The notes beneath the pieces were generated by a model, which was not told the DNA's origin, did no database searches, and saw only the letters and a program-made list of their open reading frames with translations. A program made the position numbers and the translations under genes. 64,000 nt of DNA from Cryptomeria japonica (taxonomy: Eukaryota; Streptophyta; Pinopsida; Cupressales; Cupressaceae), in contig NC_081406.1 in assembly GCF_030272615.1 (NCBI RefSeq), positions 258,529,386-258,593,385 of the forward strand. The letters run 5' to 3'. Of the stretch, positions 13,801 to 28,800 are shown one piece after another. Every line of letters begins with the position of its first letter. Position 1 is the stretch's first letter.

Positions 13801-16800
13801 GGTAGAGATAAAACTTAAAGCTTGGTTAATGAAAAGTTTATTCGTCCTCAGATTAGGAAGGAAATCAATAAATTTGTTTCTACATGCAGAATTTGTCAAG
13901 TTTCTAAAGGTGGAAAACAAAATGCTAGTTTATATGAATCCTTACTAGTACCTAAAGAGCCACAGATTGACATTTCCATGGACTTTGTCCTTGGGCTTCC
14001 TCATACTCAAACAGGAAACAATTCTATTTAGTTTTTTTGTAGTGGTGGGTCAATTATCAAAAGTAGCCCATTTTATTCCATGTGAGAAAACTAATTATCC
14101 AAGTACGATTACTCATTTGTTCCTAAGGAGATGGTGTGCTTGAATGGGCTACCCAGGACAATCACAAGTGAACGTGAAATGAAGTTCCTTATTTACTTTA
14201 TGAGGACATTATGAAAGGAACTTAACAGAAAGCCACAGTATTGTTCAGCCTATTACCCACAAATAGATGGACAGATGGATGTGGTGAACAAAAGTCTGGG
14301 CAATTTACTCTGGAGCCTAGTTGGTGAGAATCTAGGCCAGTGGGATTCAGTTTTGGTGTAGGCTGAGTTTGCTTTCTATTCCAATGTGAACAGATCCACA
14401 GGTATGTCTTCTTTCTAGGTTGTCTTTGGAGACAATTCAAGAGGGATGGTAGTTCTAATTAATCTTCCTGAGGTAAGACAAGTTAGTCAACTTGTTGAGG
14501 ATTTTATAAAGCATGTATTTGATGTGCAACAAGAAGGCTGAGGCTAAAAATCATGGATGAGAACACTGAGAAGCACAAAGGAACTGCAGTTCGATATCTA
14601 AGTACAAAAGTGTACCAAGAAGATGAACAAGATATGATGTATCTTCATAAAAAGAGAACCCCTATGGGCCAAATTATCATAAACAGAAACCAAATAAAAT
14701 TGGCCAATGTAGAAAAACCAAGCAAAAAACTGAGAATTCTTATTTGGTAGGTTTGCCTGAAGAACCTGACATCACTCCCATCTTCAATGTTGTGGGTATA
14801 TATCCTTATCAGGCAGGTATAAAATAAGTTCAAGAAGAGAATGTGCATGAAGAATAGACATGACAGTTAACATAGAAAAAATGGGAGCACATTTACAAAG
14901 TAATGTACACTATGCTCACTGCTACAAGATTGAAGAATTATTAAAAATGTACTTAGGAAATCCAACATCAACTGGAACATAGAAGAAAATTCATAAGGTT
15001 TACTGAACTAGATTCCTCAGAACCAGGAAGTTAAGAAATTTTTAAATTGAGGGGAGGACAATGCATTGCCCCCTCGTGAATGAGATCCTGACAGCTGTTG
15101 AATGTTGTAATAAGGAGAAAATAAATGAGGAAAGTGTCCTTGCGAGATGCAAGGATCTTCTCCTACTAAAAATAGAAGTGAGTTGTAGACTAGTTTGCAT
15201 AGAAATAGAAATAAGAGAGTTGCTGTAGTAGACTTCATTTTCCATTGTATAAAGAAATTATTAATTTCATTCTGCTGAGATTAAAAAAGAAAGGAGTAAT
15301 TCTACTTGAGAATTGGTGTTCTGTTGATTTGTTTTGCTGCTGGTAATTAAATATATTGTTACCCATTTTCTCCTCTCCTCCCTGTCCATTCTGCTGTGTT
15401 TTCTTTGTGCAAGTATTACCACAAGGAATGATTATGGGAGTGGAGCAGAAAAAGAAATATTCTGCATCAATTTCCAAATGAACATCTCAAATTTGGTCAT
15501 TTACAACAGAAGAAAATAAAGAAAGAAACGGAACTTCCCGGAGAACTCAGTTATCATAAACATCAACTAACTTCATGACAATCTCAATAGAAGAAAGCCT
15601 CAAAAGAATTAGTTAAAAAACCCTCCAATTCAGGCTCAGAGGGACCTGACCTCCTTCAATGTCCTGTCATGTTAATACATTCCTGGAACTCAAGTGACCT
15701 GGGAGTTGCAAACAAGCGAGATTTTTTATTTAAAATTATCTTGTTTTCAATAAATAACTAAAAGATACTTAGAGAATCAGATGCATAGAAAAACTAGTGT
15801 CCAATATTTTGTTCACTCTACATATCCCATCCAATAAACAATTCTACATTTCAGGTTGATATGGGCAATTAATTAATCTCTTTTCATTGTAATGTTCAAT
15901 AAGGTATGTCCAATTAGTAATTTCTAGTGAAAGTGTTAACAAACAAAAGAAAGATTTACCTAATATTAGACTTTCATATGTAAGACTTAAAAACAATAAT
16001 TCAATTTGTAAAAAATATTTTGAGACGTAATATAAAACCAATACATGGATTCAATTAATAAAATGTGTGATCTTAAAATTCACGAAAGAGCATTGGCAAG
16101 GAAACAAACCTCTAATATGGAAAGTGATTGAACATTCTTGATGTTAGGGACAACCAAACCATGGGGCGTTGCCATGGCAACTCCTATATTATGCGAACCT
16201 GCATGAAATCATTGTTAAGAAGCCACAAAGGGACCAAAACCAAACAAAAGTGAACCATACAAATGTGTAATACAATAAATGTTAGTGGTCCAAATTCAGT
16301 CATAAATAGATTAACATTTTAAAGGTATTGTTGGAGACAACAGTTTTGGCTTTCTTGTAAATGGTCAACCCACATTTTAATGATATCTGCATAGTTAAAA
16401 GGATATTGACTGTAAGAGACTTCCACAGAATATTTCTCACCTAACACAAAGGACATTAGTTACGCTTTCATTAAGCTATACCCCATTGATATAAGCAGTG
16501 CTACTGCTAACAATGGTTTAAGAATGATATTGAACAATGGAGACTAACAAAGATTACAACCTGAAACACTATGTACAGCATACTGAGACAAGTATGATAT
16601 ACTTTTCAGACGTGTCACTATATAGTTCCCAGTTTATTTCCAGTCAATCTTACAATTACATTTTATTAGAAAAGATTTTGAATTGGACTGCTTCTATTGT
16701 TTTCATTACATGCTCCATAATCTTGCAAAATTGTGCTTCTAACATTTGTAGTTGACATAAAGGAGTCACTCATAGAAACAATTAACAGCAACTCAAAGTT

Positions 16801-19800
16801 CAAACACTGAAACAGATTATCTCTAAGAAGTGAGAACACTCCTTGTATGGGCACTTGCAAACAAAAAACAAAAAGAAATTATTTTCAAAGATTCTAAAGA
16901 AAAAAAGAAAGGCCTAGGCCTAGTACCATATTTAAAGTTGGATTGATATCAACCTCAGTCTAAGCAGTTAGACTAAGCTTAGCTACAAATATGTCCATTA
17001 ATTTTAGCTTGAAATACAAATTAAACATCTAGCAAACATGCACATTTGAGTTTAAATCCAATATCTTATAATTTCAACTTTGGTAAACATACCTTTATAA
17101 ACGAGTTCATATGCTTCTTCATTATAAATACTGTTCATTGAAGGATGATCCATCAGAGCAAATGATAGAGACTTTATCAAAAATGGCATGTATGTATGCT
17201 TCACACCTTGGTCAGCTGTTGCACCTTGAAAAGATTTCTTTAACTCAACAAGGGAGTCAACGTTAATCTCTTCCAGATAATGGAAGTGAGGCACTTTTGC
17301 TGCCATGTTCATAGTTTTGACCATAGTACGCTGAAATCCCCTGAAATAAAAAATCTAGCCTTAGTCCTTAGTCCTTACTCCTGACTGAAAACATTTCTAC
17401 GTAAGTACATGTACACATATTCCACAAGCTCCCTTCTCATTAATATATCCTCATTCTCAAAGCATAATGTTCAAAAACTTTTAATATATTTTATCAAGGA
17501 ATTTAAAATGGAATGACATACTTTGCCATGTTTGTTGTTCTATCCAGTAAATATTTTCTCTGAAAAAAGATTAAAAAAAACCTATGCTACACCAAGTTTC
17601 CAGGGCAGGGATGGTAGATGAAGAGGGGAACATTAGTAAATTACATTAGAGCTGAATTGAGATTCTACATTAGAGTCAAAACACAAATTAACAAAATTTC
17701 ATTGCTTTGATTGTCACAGTGCATATATATTATACAAAAAATTACAACAAAATGCCCAAAGGCTGCAAGTTTCAGCTACAGAATAACAAAAACATAGAAA
17801 ATCTGCTACTGCCACTAATCAGCATTTGGTAATGCTACATCAAAATTGGACTCTAAGTTTGAGTCATTGCCACTATGAGGAACTATCTCTATCCAACGGA
17901 ACCCCAACCAATCTCTCTTGTGCCTCCTTAGCCTGTGTCATTTTAAGGATCAACATCCCAACATGCCACTAAATTCTAACAATACTCAGGAATCCCATCG
18001 TGCTTCATAATTTTACTTGGCCATATCAATTTTGCCTTCCAAATTTGAAGCATTTATGATAATTGCATGTGTTTTTGTATAGTTCATTAAAAATCTTAGG
18101 TAAGTTATTGTTGATGTCCACCTCCACCATACTTAAGGATCATGAAATACAATCAAAAATTTGCATTTGCAACCATCAACAAAATTGTCTTTTGAATTCT
18201 TTTTAAGTTCTATTTTAAATACATTTCCTGTAATCATTTTGAAAGAAGATATATCATTGTTTAAGTCTTGATAGTACAACTAAATTAAGATTAGATACCT
18301 TAATTTAATGATATAGTTTATCGTAGAGATTAACTATCTCCACAAATAAAAAATTAAGAACTTGAGACATGTCAACATATTACTTAGCAACTATACTGGT
18401 TAGTTACCCATTTACTCCAATGAGATGGCATGGCAACCATAGAGAAACTTGTGTAATTTTCTTAAATCTTATTTGATAGTTTTGTAGGGTAAATAAACAA
18501 GCACTTGATGAGAAGCAAGCAACAACAATATTATTCAAAAAAAAAATGAAAGAAAAGAGGAAACCAAAACAGAAAATCTCACAACGAAAACCCTTGGACA
18601 CTATTGGATAGTAGGTGACAGAAAAATTAGATTTCTTACAGATCACCTACTAACAAAAAATTTGTAGTGGTGAAAACCCTCAAGTGCCATTAGGCAATAG
18701 GTGGTTTGGAAATCAGGTTTCCAATAGACTCCTACCAAAAACAAACATCGAAAAAAAACTAGAAATAAATCAAACATCATGCAATATTGTTGTTTCTGTG
18801 CAGCTATCACTCACAAACTATACCATTTCAGACTTGCAGCAGCATCTTGTAGCGACCTCTTCAAGCTATCAAAACTTCCTTATACTGCAAGAACTTCCTT
18901 TTTGTATCAGGGTGTTCAACCACGATTTCACAATTCAACCTGCAGCGCATTTTGCTCCATACTCTAAGCCTCACAAGTATTTATTGGTGACATCAGTATT
19001 ATCAATATATTCCCTTACCTTTCAACTCTTCACCGAATTGTGGAGGATGATAAAACTCAGCTGTAATTCTGGTCTGAGCAGAATCGTTGCTTTCCTTGGT
19101 AGCAAGGAAATTCACTCACTTTTTCCTTGGATTATTAAGTGTAATAAGTCGACTTTTTCCCCTTGGCTTGGATTTTTGAGCAACCATGTTGATTTTCTCA
19201 GCACCTATAATGGGAAGAAGGTGTGCCCCCCCTTGATTTCCAAATACACTCAGCAGCTTTTGCCTCAGCAACTGGAGTGTAAAGGGCTTGTGTTAGCCTT
19301 TTTGTTTATCCTTGGAACATTTGCTATTTTACTATGGAGAACAATAGGATACAAACAGATTTATTTCCTCACAAATCTAGATGTTTACATGCTGAGAGAG
19401 AATTTCAGATTTTTGTTGTTTCAGCTTAGGTTTTTGATAATTTTTTCTGCTTTTAGAGTTGTTATCTTTTCGGTGGTACCTCTTTCTTCTCTTCCATAAG
19501 TACAGCCCTGCACGGACTTCTTCTTTATATTGAAAATCTCAATTGTGGTTCTACATCACTCTCTTCTGGCCCCAGGGTTATCTACATGAATGTCGTGTTT
19601 TTTTTGTCTGATATTAGCTAGTTTTTAGATTTATGCCTTGCATCTTGTAACCTAAGCTTTCTAACATAAATAAAGTAATTGATTGTATCAAAAAAATGAT
19701 ACTAAATCATTAGTAAATAAATATTTTATATATTTATTTAATTATATATAATAATTAATTTATTATATTTTATATAATATATTGGTAATATTTAAATATG

Positions 19801-22800
19801 CTTGTTTATTAAATTATTTATTTTAAATATATTTATAATATTATAATTTATTATTAGTTGAAAGTTTACTTTAATATTTATATATTAAATTATTGTTTAT
19901 TTGTATTTATAAGATTTATTTTACAAATTTTAATATTATATATATTATGGCCAACCCCATTTATACTAAACCTGGAGCAGATTTGGCAATCCACCATACC
20001 TAAAGCCTAAACCAGCAACGTAGGATATAGAAGTTGAAAAGGAGAAGAACCACAGAAGCTCAAACTTCTCTAATTGATCAAAACACAAATTGCATCACCC
20101 ATGATATCAAGTGACCCCACAACCTCAAGGACCATTAGGGAAAGGAGTCAAAAGCTCACTTTATCTAGCCAACCAATATAAAAGTTATGATGTGAAAAAC
20201 ATTTCCTGAACACATTTAATTTTACTCTTGCAACAAATCAGGCTATTGGCTACACTTAAGAGAAACTATTGCCAACTTTTTTTCCAATAATTTCATAATA
20301 ATATCAGCTCTAAGTTCATGAAATACATAAAATAAATTGTATAAAAAAGCATAAGAATTAGTGTACCTGAGGAGAATAGTCTTGTCTTCATAAACTTGAT
20401 GAGCTGTTATATGTTGATTAGATGACTCATCTGCTGGTTTTAAATTCATAACCTTGGCCTCTGAGGTTTGCGAAGGGTGAGAAATATGAGAAAAATTGTT
20501 CCAAACGCTCTCCTGCTTCGTTACGTATTTCAAGACATCCTCTTTCAACACCCTGCCATCTTTACCAGTACCAGGAATATCCTCTAAATTAATGCCATAT
20601 TCCTTTGCCATCTGACGAACTGCAGGAGTAGCCAATACTTTTTCCCTATTTTCTATGCTATTTGGAGACTCTCTACAATGTAAACCAGATTCCTGAGACT
20701 CTGTGGAGGGCCCCTGTATGTGTCCCAAACTTACTACAGTCTCATGCTTTTCATCTACAATTAAATCTACCAAAGTTTCTCCAACCTGGTAAATAAAGTA
20801 AGCATATTATAAAGAAGTTCCATATGAAACAATCCTTTCTGAATTTTACGAGATCCACAAAATATAAAGGCACAAGTAAACAATTAAAGTTGTAATTAAC
20901 AAAGTGACACATTACAGAAGTGAATATCGTTAGAACAAAATACACTTCCATCTCAAACATCTTTAAGATTCTTGCATTGACAAGAAAATTTGCCAATTTT
21001 GCAATTGCTTCTCATGCAAATCCATCCATAAAATCATTACAAAGTGAACTGCACAGGGTCTACGGTACAATTACATTGCTAAATTACATTTTAGAGAGAC
21101 TAGTTGTCTTGAATATCTTCATAGAATATACACTATGGTCGGTTCATCAAGTTATTTTTTTTTTTAAAAGCCACCAATATCGAACAGTCAAAGCAAATTA
21201 TACACTGCATTGACATGAAACAAATATTGCACTTAAATTTACATAAGAAAGCATGCTTTATGCTTTGAAATTATTTCAAAACATTAAAAAATCATCAACT
21301 GGATCAAAATAAAATTATTTGTGCCAAAAAAGAGGAAACAGGATCAGTTTTAAATCAGGCACAGTTTTGTTGGACAGAGAGTTCTCGGATTCAAGAATGC
21401 TTAAGATGAGCCCTCAACATGCAAGTTGATATCAGAATCTAAGTTTGGGTTAATGAAAAATTTGGCATGCCTTGTTATATTCATGTTATTTGGATACAAG
21501 AATTACTTTGTATACATGTTATTAAAACAAATTCCCAGCAAACCAAAAAATGACAGTTGCACACTTAATCATGAATTCTTGATAGAAAAGTAAAGGGGAT
21601 TAGAAATTCACTTTTTGAACTTTGAAGGATACTATAGGAATGGACAAACACAAATAATATAGATTGTATGACAGGATTATTCCTCAAAATTCCCAATGAA
21701 TTTATGATAAAAATGAAAATTGATTTAGAGATCATCAAAAGTTAAAACTCAGCAATATGAAACAAATATGTAAGGAATATAAAAGATGTATGTTTTTTAT
21801 CTTAACATCTTATACTTCCAGAATGAACTGTCGGCATAAATACAGCTACTATATTAATTTTACTTTGGTAGGTTTTCTAAGTTACGTTTAGTATTTAGGA
21901 CATGTGCACAATGAATAAACATGTGCATCTATCATTTACAAAGTTAACTAACATCTTAAACTAATTGGTAGGTGACCTACCTAATTTGGCATCTCCACAA
22001 CCACCTCCATTTGATACAGCTCATATCTTCAAGTTCTTTATAAACAAGATGATCATAGCCATTTGGTGAGAGAGCAAGAGGATGTAGCAAAAATGTAGTC
22101 TTGAAAGGAAGCTTGTTCTTCCCATACTGTATGTCTACTTCTATTTTGTTTATTAAATACTTTCATTTATAAATACATGTTTTAAGTGTTCTTGTTTGAG
22201 CTAATTCTCAAAGTTGTCATGCCTTGTATCTGTAAAAAGCATTTAAACTCTAATATGGTAACAAAGCATTAACAAGCTACCTCTGCGGTGTGCTACAACA
22301 TTTTGTTGTTGTTGTGGAGATCATCTCTTAGATATACAGTCATACAAGCTCCATTGATCAAACTCAAGTCCACCATTGTGTCCAGACGGGTCCAAAACCT
22401 CAAAAATCTCTACCATTTCACTCAAAAAGGAGGTATGGAGATTCAAAAGCACTCTGAAGTTTAATTCTGGATCTTAAAGGCTTCTTTTTTCTAATATTTT
22501 TAAATTATTATTCTTTAAAGAATATCAGCAATAAAAGTTGGAATATTTCAGAGTTAGGGGAAACGTTTTGAATATGCTTTTTTAAATTGCTTTTTTTGGC
22601 AGGGAGGGTGAGACGGGTGGTTCCCTTCTTTTCTTTAAGGAACTATTTTTAAAAAAATTGCTGAAGCAAGGCTACTTCTTTGATATTTTTAGGGCTTAAA
22701 CTTGGGGGGCAGGCAGCAGGCTGGTATTTATATTTATTAATTTTATTCAAAACAAATATTAAAAATAGAGTAACCAAACACAAGCAATTGGCCTCCCACA

Positions 22801-25800
22801 CCTAGTCAGCTTATCTATAGCCCAGTCATCCTCCTGATTTCCTATTGCCCTTCCATTTACGCTGCACTACTTTCTTTCTGATGTAACAGCCTTGAAATAC
22901 CTAGAGGAGCTCTGCCCTCTTGGGCTCATTGTAATAAACTCCTCTGCTCCTTAACAAAAAGATCATGTGCATGATTGACATCTTGGCTTTATGTTTTGAT
23001 TTTTTTGCACAATGATGGCACTAAGTAGTAGCTCTAAGTTTAGCTATGCCCTTTTTAACCATTATTGAGACTTCCACAGTCCAAAGCGACATGGTTAGTT
23101 ATGCTTTTTTGTCACATTGATGCATGTGTCCCAGATCAATGTGCCATGGCAATTACTATTAGTTATGCTCTTCAAGAGCATCATTGAGAATTTCCCACAC
23201 CAATCCTTTGTTGGATCCGTAAATGACGTTTGACCAAATTTTGACTCCAAATGTCAACAACAAGCTTGCCACACTTTGTAGGAAGCCAGCACAAGTTGTA
23301 ATATATCACATTGTGCAATCAAAACTGATTGACAGGTTGACATTTCACCTTCTTCATCCTATTGCTAACACCTCTGGCAATAAAATACAAATGTTTTACC
23401 AGCTTTGACATTGGAAATAAATAATAATGCACTTCTTTCTGCCTCAACATCAGTGATCAAAATAAATAATAATGCACTTCTTTCTGCCTAAACATCAGTG
23501 ATCATCATATTCCATCTACTTCTCAAATATAGACTTTTATACAATCAAATCTACCATAAACAAACTACACCTCCTTTCAACAGAAATGTTATTTTTGGAA
23601 TAGTCTCGTGATAACATTATTACGGTTGTTGACTAGGGTTGCTTATTCACAAAACCTTAAGATACTCTTTGTGGTAGGTTGTAATGTCCCCTTTCAGGAT
23701 GATCTTATATCTTGCCCTAAAATCACAAGTTCAATTAAAATAAGATATGTAATATGGTTATCAACATAAATCTGGGTTTATGTTCTACAACCATGTTAGA
23801 TAATATTTAAAATATAATTCTAAAGACAATTCATTTCTACTAGGGTTAGGCATCCAAAATATAAATGCATATATATGTCAATAATCATCTCAACCCACTT
23901 AGATAAACCATGCAACTTGTTGATTTTAGAAATCAAGCATAAATAGTTCCATTTCCCCTAATCAACCATAGTAGGGTTTGGAGAGGAAAACCATAAAGGG
24001 TGCCTGGAGACTATTCAATGCAATTAAGCCCAAGAGCATCCAACATCCAACTATGACAACTCACCCCTTGGCCCACAAGCGGTAGGAACATCCACCTTTG
24101 ATGATTCCATCCCTTGGGGTGGCCTGCCTAATTCGAGGTAACCCAGGTGATTGAGGAAGACTATTCAGCCCAATTAAGCCCAAGAGACCACAACATCCCC
24201 TTGGCCCACAAGCAGTAGGAACATCCACCTTGATAATTCCATCCATTGGGGTGGCGTACTTAATTTAGGGGAACCTATGTCTACCACCTCTCCCTAATGT
24301 ATTTCCCTTCGTTTCCTCAATGATTGTTTATGGGAAGAATAGACAACTTATCAATTAAAGAAACATACTAAATTTACAAAGTTTATTAATAACTTGGTAA
24401 AGGTATACATTAAAGATTATAATTGCATAATAACATTGTGTAATGTCCCCATTTTTGCACCTTCCTTAGCATCAGTATTTTTCAAGATTAGCCTATCTAA
24501 TTGGTCTCTATAGGCTAATGAGTTGATTTGGAGGCCATTTAGGGTTCTTCAACTAACACTTTGAGTGTCATTTTCTTGTGTTCTCCTTTCCGATGTATTG
24601 AGATATTTGAGATTTACCTTCTAGGGGTCATTTAGGCTCTATTTAAACTCACTATATTTAGCAAGTCACATGGACGTTGGGCTAGACCTTACTATTTATA
24701 GTAAACCTTCTAGATGGTCACCAAGCACTACGGTTACCCCTGGGGTGTTGGTAGAATTAATTAATTGTTTTTATATTGACTTTAATTGGAGTTTATAATT
24801 TATTTATTATTATTATTAAATTAATGACTTTAATAATATTAAATATTAAAAGCGACTTATAATTAATGGTGTTATAAGGGCATTAAATACAAATTCATTT
24901 AATGATATAAAAAATCATTTATTAAAGCCAAGAGTGGGAGTCAACATATGGAGGTATAAGGATATTAGAGTGACTTTATATTAATAAAGAAATTATATGA
25001 TGGATCACTTTATTATTATTTCCCATATGCAAGTAAAATATTAAAATATTAAAAGTGAGAATCTTAATTAGGGTTTCGGAAAGTTCATGAGAGGATTATA
25101 AAAGGAGATTTGAGGAAGTCATTGCATACTTTCTTATTTTATTTTCCCCTTTGAGAAGTTTGGAGCTTGGCTTTCAATGTAGGAAATCTGAGGACAAAAA
25201 CCCTTGGAGTTTCTCGGTGGTTTGGATGGAAACCCAAGTCCGTCTTTGGCATGGATTCATCCAGGAATCACCATTGCGCTTTATTATCAGATTGTTGGAA
25301 GTTTCAACTGGAAATCTCTCTAGAGGGTTTGACAGGGCATATTCTATTTATTTCATTTTTAAAAAGCTACAAGCAAGAGACTTTGGATGCCATAGTTGAT
25401 GAAATATTATATATTGGACATTGTTATTGTTGGAGATTAATAACTAATGCATTGAAATTGTGTTTGGGTGCCACGAGCCATCGCTTGGAATTTGTGAGGA
25501 AGAAGACTTTGTGGAGTTATCTCGCAGGCCAATATATTCCTAGTTGAGTGAGGTCCTTCTCAAGCAGCGTGTTACTTCCTGTAATGTCACCTTTTATAAA
25601 ATGCCCTAGTCTACCCTGAATTATAATTCTTAACTATTAAGGGTGGGTTAGATAGTGTTGATTTTCCCAGGTTTTATTGGATGTATTTTAATGTATATAT
25701 CTGATTCAATCTGATACTTGCATTCTTGGAATTCTATATGTTCTCAAATTGAATAACATTATACTATATATAACGGACATGTCTCTCCTTTAATTATAAT

Positions 25801-28800
25801 AATTTAATCAATATTATAATGTTTCATCAATCAATTATTAATTTAGAATAATATAATAGATTAATGTTGAAAATTAAATTTTATATGATTAATAATAATA
25901 TAATAATATAACATAATAATATATTATTATTAATCAACATATATTATATGTATTCTAAATGATCATTTGACTGAAGCTACAAACATTAACACTCCCTCTT
26001 AGCTAGGGAGGATGATCAGACAGGATGTGTAGTGATCTCCCATGTCAACACTTATGGCCCTCACCATAGCTACACAAAACATAATTAACACTCCCTCTTA
26101 GCTAGGGAAGATAAAATCAATGCAAATGCATTAAGTCTAGATTAATTATGGAATAGAGAAAATATTATCTCACTATCATATCAGGAAGTATAGTGTAAAC
26201 AAGAATATCAAGGCACGTGATATTCACCATAACTCAAAAATATCATCTCATGATATTGGGAGTATTTGCATCAACCATATGATGCTCATCACAGGGGACC
26301 ATAGTCTCAAGGTGTGAATTTGCCTCCGTTGGCGATTCTATTCACAAGCTCTTGCGTGGATTGCCTCTGTCGGCGATTCTATCCATAAGCTCTTGTGTGG
26401 ATTGCCTCAGTCGGCGATTCTATCCATGAGCTCTCACGTGGATTGCCTCAGTCGGCGATTCTATCCATAAGCTCTTATGTGCATTGCCTCAGTCGGCGAT
26501 TCTATCCATGAGCTCTCACGTGGATTGGCTCAGTCGACAATTCTATCCACAAGCTCTTACATGGATTGCCTCAGTCGGCGATTCTATCCATGAGCTCTCA
26601 TGTAGATTGCCTCAGCTGGCGATTCTATCCACAAGCTCTTAAGTGGATTGCCTCAATCAGCGATTCTATCCACGAGCTCTCACGTGGATTGCCTTAGTCG
26701 GCGATTCTATCCATGAGCTCTCACGTGGATTGCCTCAGTCGGCGATTCTATCCACAAGCTCTTAGGTGGATTGCCTCAATCGACGATTATATCCATGATC
26801 TCTCACGTAGATTGCCTCAGTCGGCGATTCTATCCACAAGCTCTTAAGTGGATTGCCTTAGTCGGCGATTCTATCCACAAGCTCTTATGTGGATTGCCTC
26901 AATCGACAATTCTATCCACGAGCTCTCATGTGGATTGCCTCTGTCGGCGATTCTATCCACAAGCTCAAGTTATTGTAAGATCGTCACCTTCCAATAACCT
27001 CAAAAATACTAGTGGAAATCATTTGGAAGTCGTCACTTCCTTATGATTTACATAGGGCCCATAAGGCATTAAATGATTTCATTAGTATAATAATCAATTG
27101 AATCAAGTTTTACCTCATAAGTGTTTCACCTTCAATAGTGAAAATCCCTCTCAATTACTATGATCGAAATTGTCACAAGTTGACTGAACCATTTGCTCCC
27201 TCTGAAGCTCAAGTTCTTGTTCTCTTTTGAAATGTCAGACTCCCTCTGCATCTGGTCTCAATCATCAATTCATTTATAAGCATCAATTTATTTCTCCCTT
27301 TAATTCAATTTTATTGTGCTTTCGTCCTGAAGGTATGTCAGAGAGAGATTACAAATAGCTCATAAATTATCTCGAATAGAAATACCAATGATAGAAGCAT
27401 ACAAGATTTTACTAGCCAATATTATAGCATAAATTACAAACTCAATAATTCATGTGCCTTAATAAAACATGGAATACTTATCTTAAGTTTAAAACATTTC
27501 CTTTCATAAGGTGATCCCATATAAGAAATATCACGCATGAATCATCTCTCATCATAATTCCCTTTGAATGATGTAGAACATTTTCATAATTTTGATCAAC
27601 ACTTTCATTATGATCTGCCACACACAGTCGTTAATAACTTTTGCAATTTACCAAATTTATCCAATCTCTTTGGTGAGATGTTAGAAAATCTAATTACAAA
27701 CATTTCCTCCAAGTTATAGCCAGATCCAACGGTTAAAACAAAAGTTATGACATTTTTCCCAAAACTGCTAACCCTAGGTAGGGTTTCAAGTGACCTGCAC
27801 CAAAGTCGTCATATCTTGCACAAAACTGAATCAAATTTGATGAGATAAACATATTTGAAAACTAGAAACACAGATCTTTCCATCCATATATTATAGTCCT
27901 CATTTTGAGGCCAACCAAGGCCGTACAATGGCATATTTCAGACTGAAAATTCTAGAAAAAACTGAATTCTCCAACCCTCTCCAACCTCCAAACTAAACTT
28001 CACAGGCTTGAGCTCTGATACCATGTTGATTTTCCCAAGTTTTATTGGATGTATTTTAATGTATATATCTGATTCAATTTGATACTTGCATTCTTGGAAT
28101 TCTATATGTTCTCAAATTGAATAACATTATACTATATATATTCCTTTGGAGAGGCATGTCCTTGAATGGACATGTCTCTCCTTTAATTATAATAATTTAA
28201 TCAATATTATAATGTTTCATCCATAGTTGAACTACTCGCGACTCGGCTCGACTCGCCAAGCCCCTGGGAAAAAAACTCGGCGAAAACTCGAGAAAAACTC
28301 GGAAAAACTCGGCGAAAAACTCGGCAACTTAAAAACACGCTTAAACTTAGAAAAAAATGCATTTTTTTTGCAATTTTTAATGAGAAGATGCATCCAATGA
28401 GTCAATAAATGATAACACAAAAGAAACAAGCTGATTCTAGATATATTTAAATGCAAAGTGTCTACAAAATCGCATCCTCATGAGGAATGCTGATGGCTGG
28501 AAGCCTAAAGCAAAATAGTAAATTACTAAATAGTTTTTGTAAAACCAAAAGTAAATACATCATCACAAATTACAATTACAACTTCCTCTTCCCAGCTCTA
28601 GCAAAAACATGGGGAGAGGTAGAACTAGAGGGTCTAGACTGTCTAGTCGTATAAGTCTGCTGTGGGACTGGGCGTGACTGTGCCTCCTCGCTCGGTATGG
28701 TTGATTGAGACTCATCCTCCATCCTGGATGAAGCTATGTCTCCACCTGCCTCTGGCACTGGCAATGAATCCTCATCCTCATCCTCCTCAATGTCATCCAG

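Larger units (their letters stand above)
20786..24438. other. BCE2 intron 3, outer part up to the nested insertions
   Basis: AT-rich sequence with no convincing ORF. A segment near 22700-22960 ends like a retroposon tail (TTGTAATAAACTCCTCTGCT then CCTTAACAAAAA). An LTR-like start TGTAATGTCCCC occurs near 23680 without a partner that I can find. Confidence 0.4.

Noticed and set aside
17052-17092. Extension of the BCE2 exon 5 frame past 17093
   Set aside because: The bases read through a consensus donor (AAAG|GTATGT); exon 6 continues the conserved protein in phase.
20243-20366. Extension of the BCE2 exon 4 frame to 20243
   Set aside because: Sequence after CTCAG|GTACAC does not match the family, while exon 5 resumes it in phase.
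26330-26966. CRISPR-like array
   Set aside because: Units are contiguous 41-bp repeats without unique spacers, in a plant retroelement.
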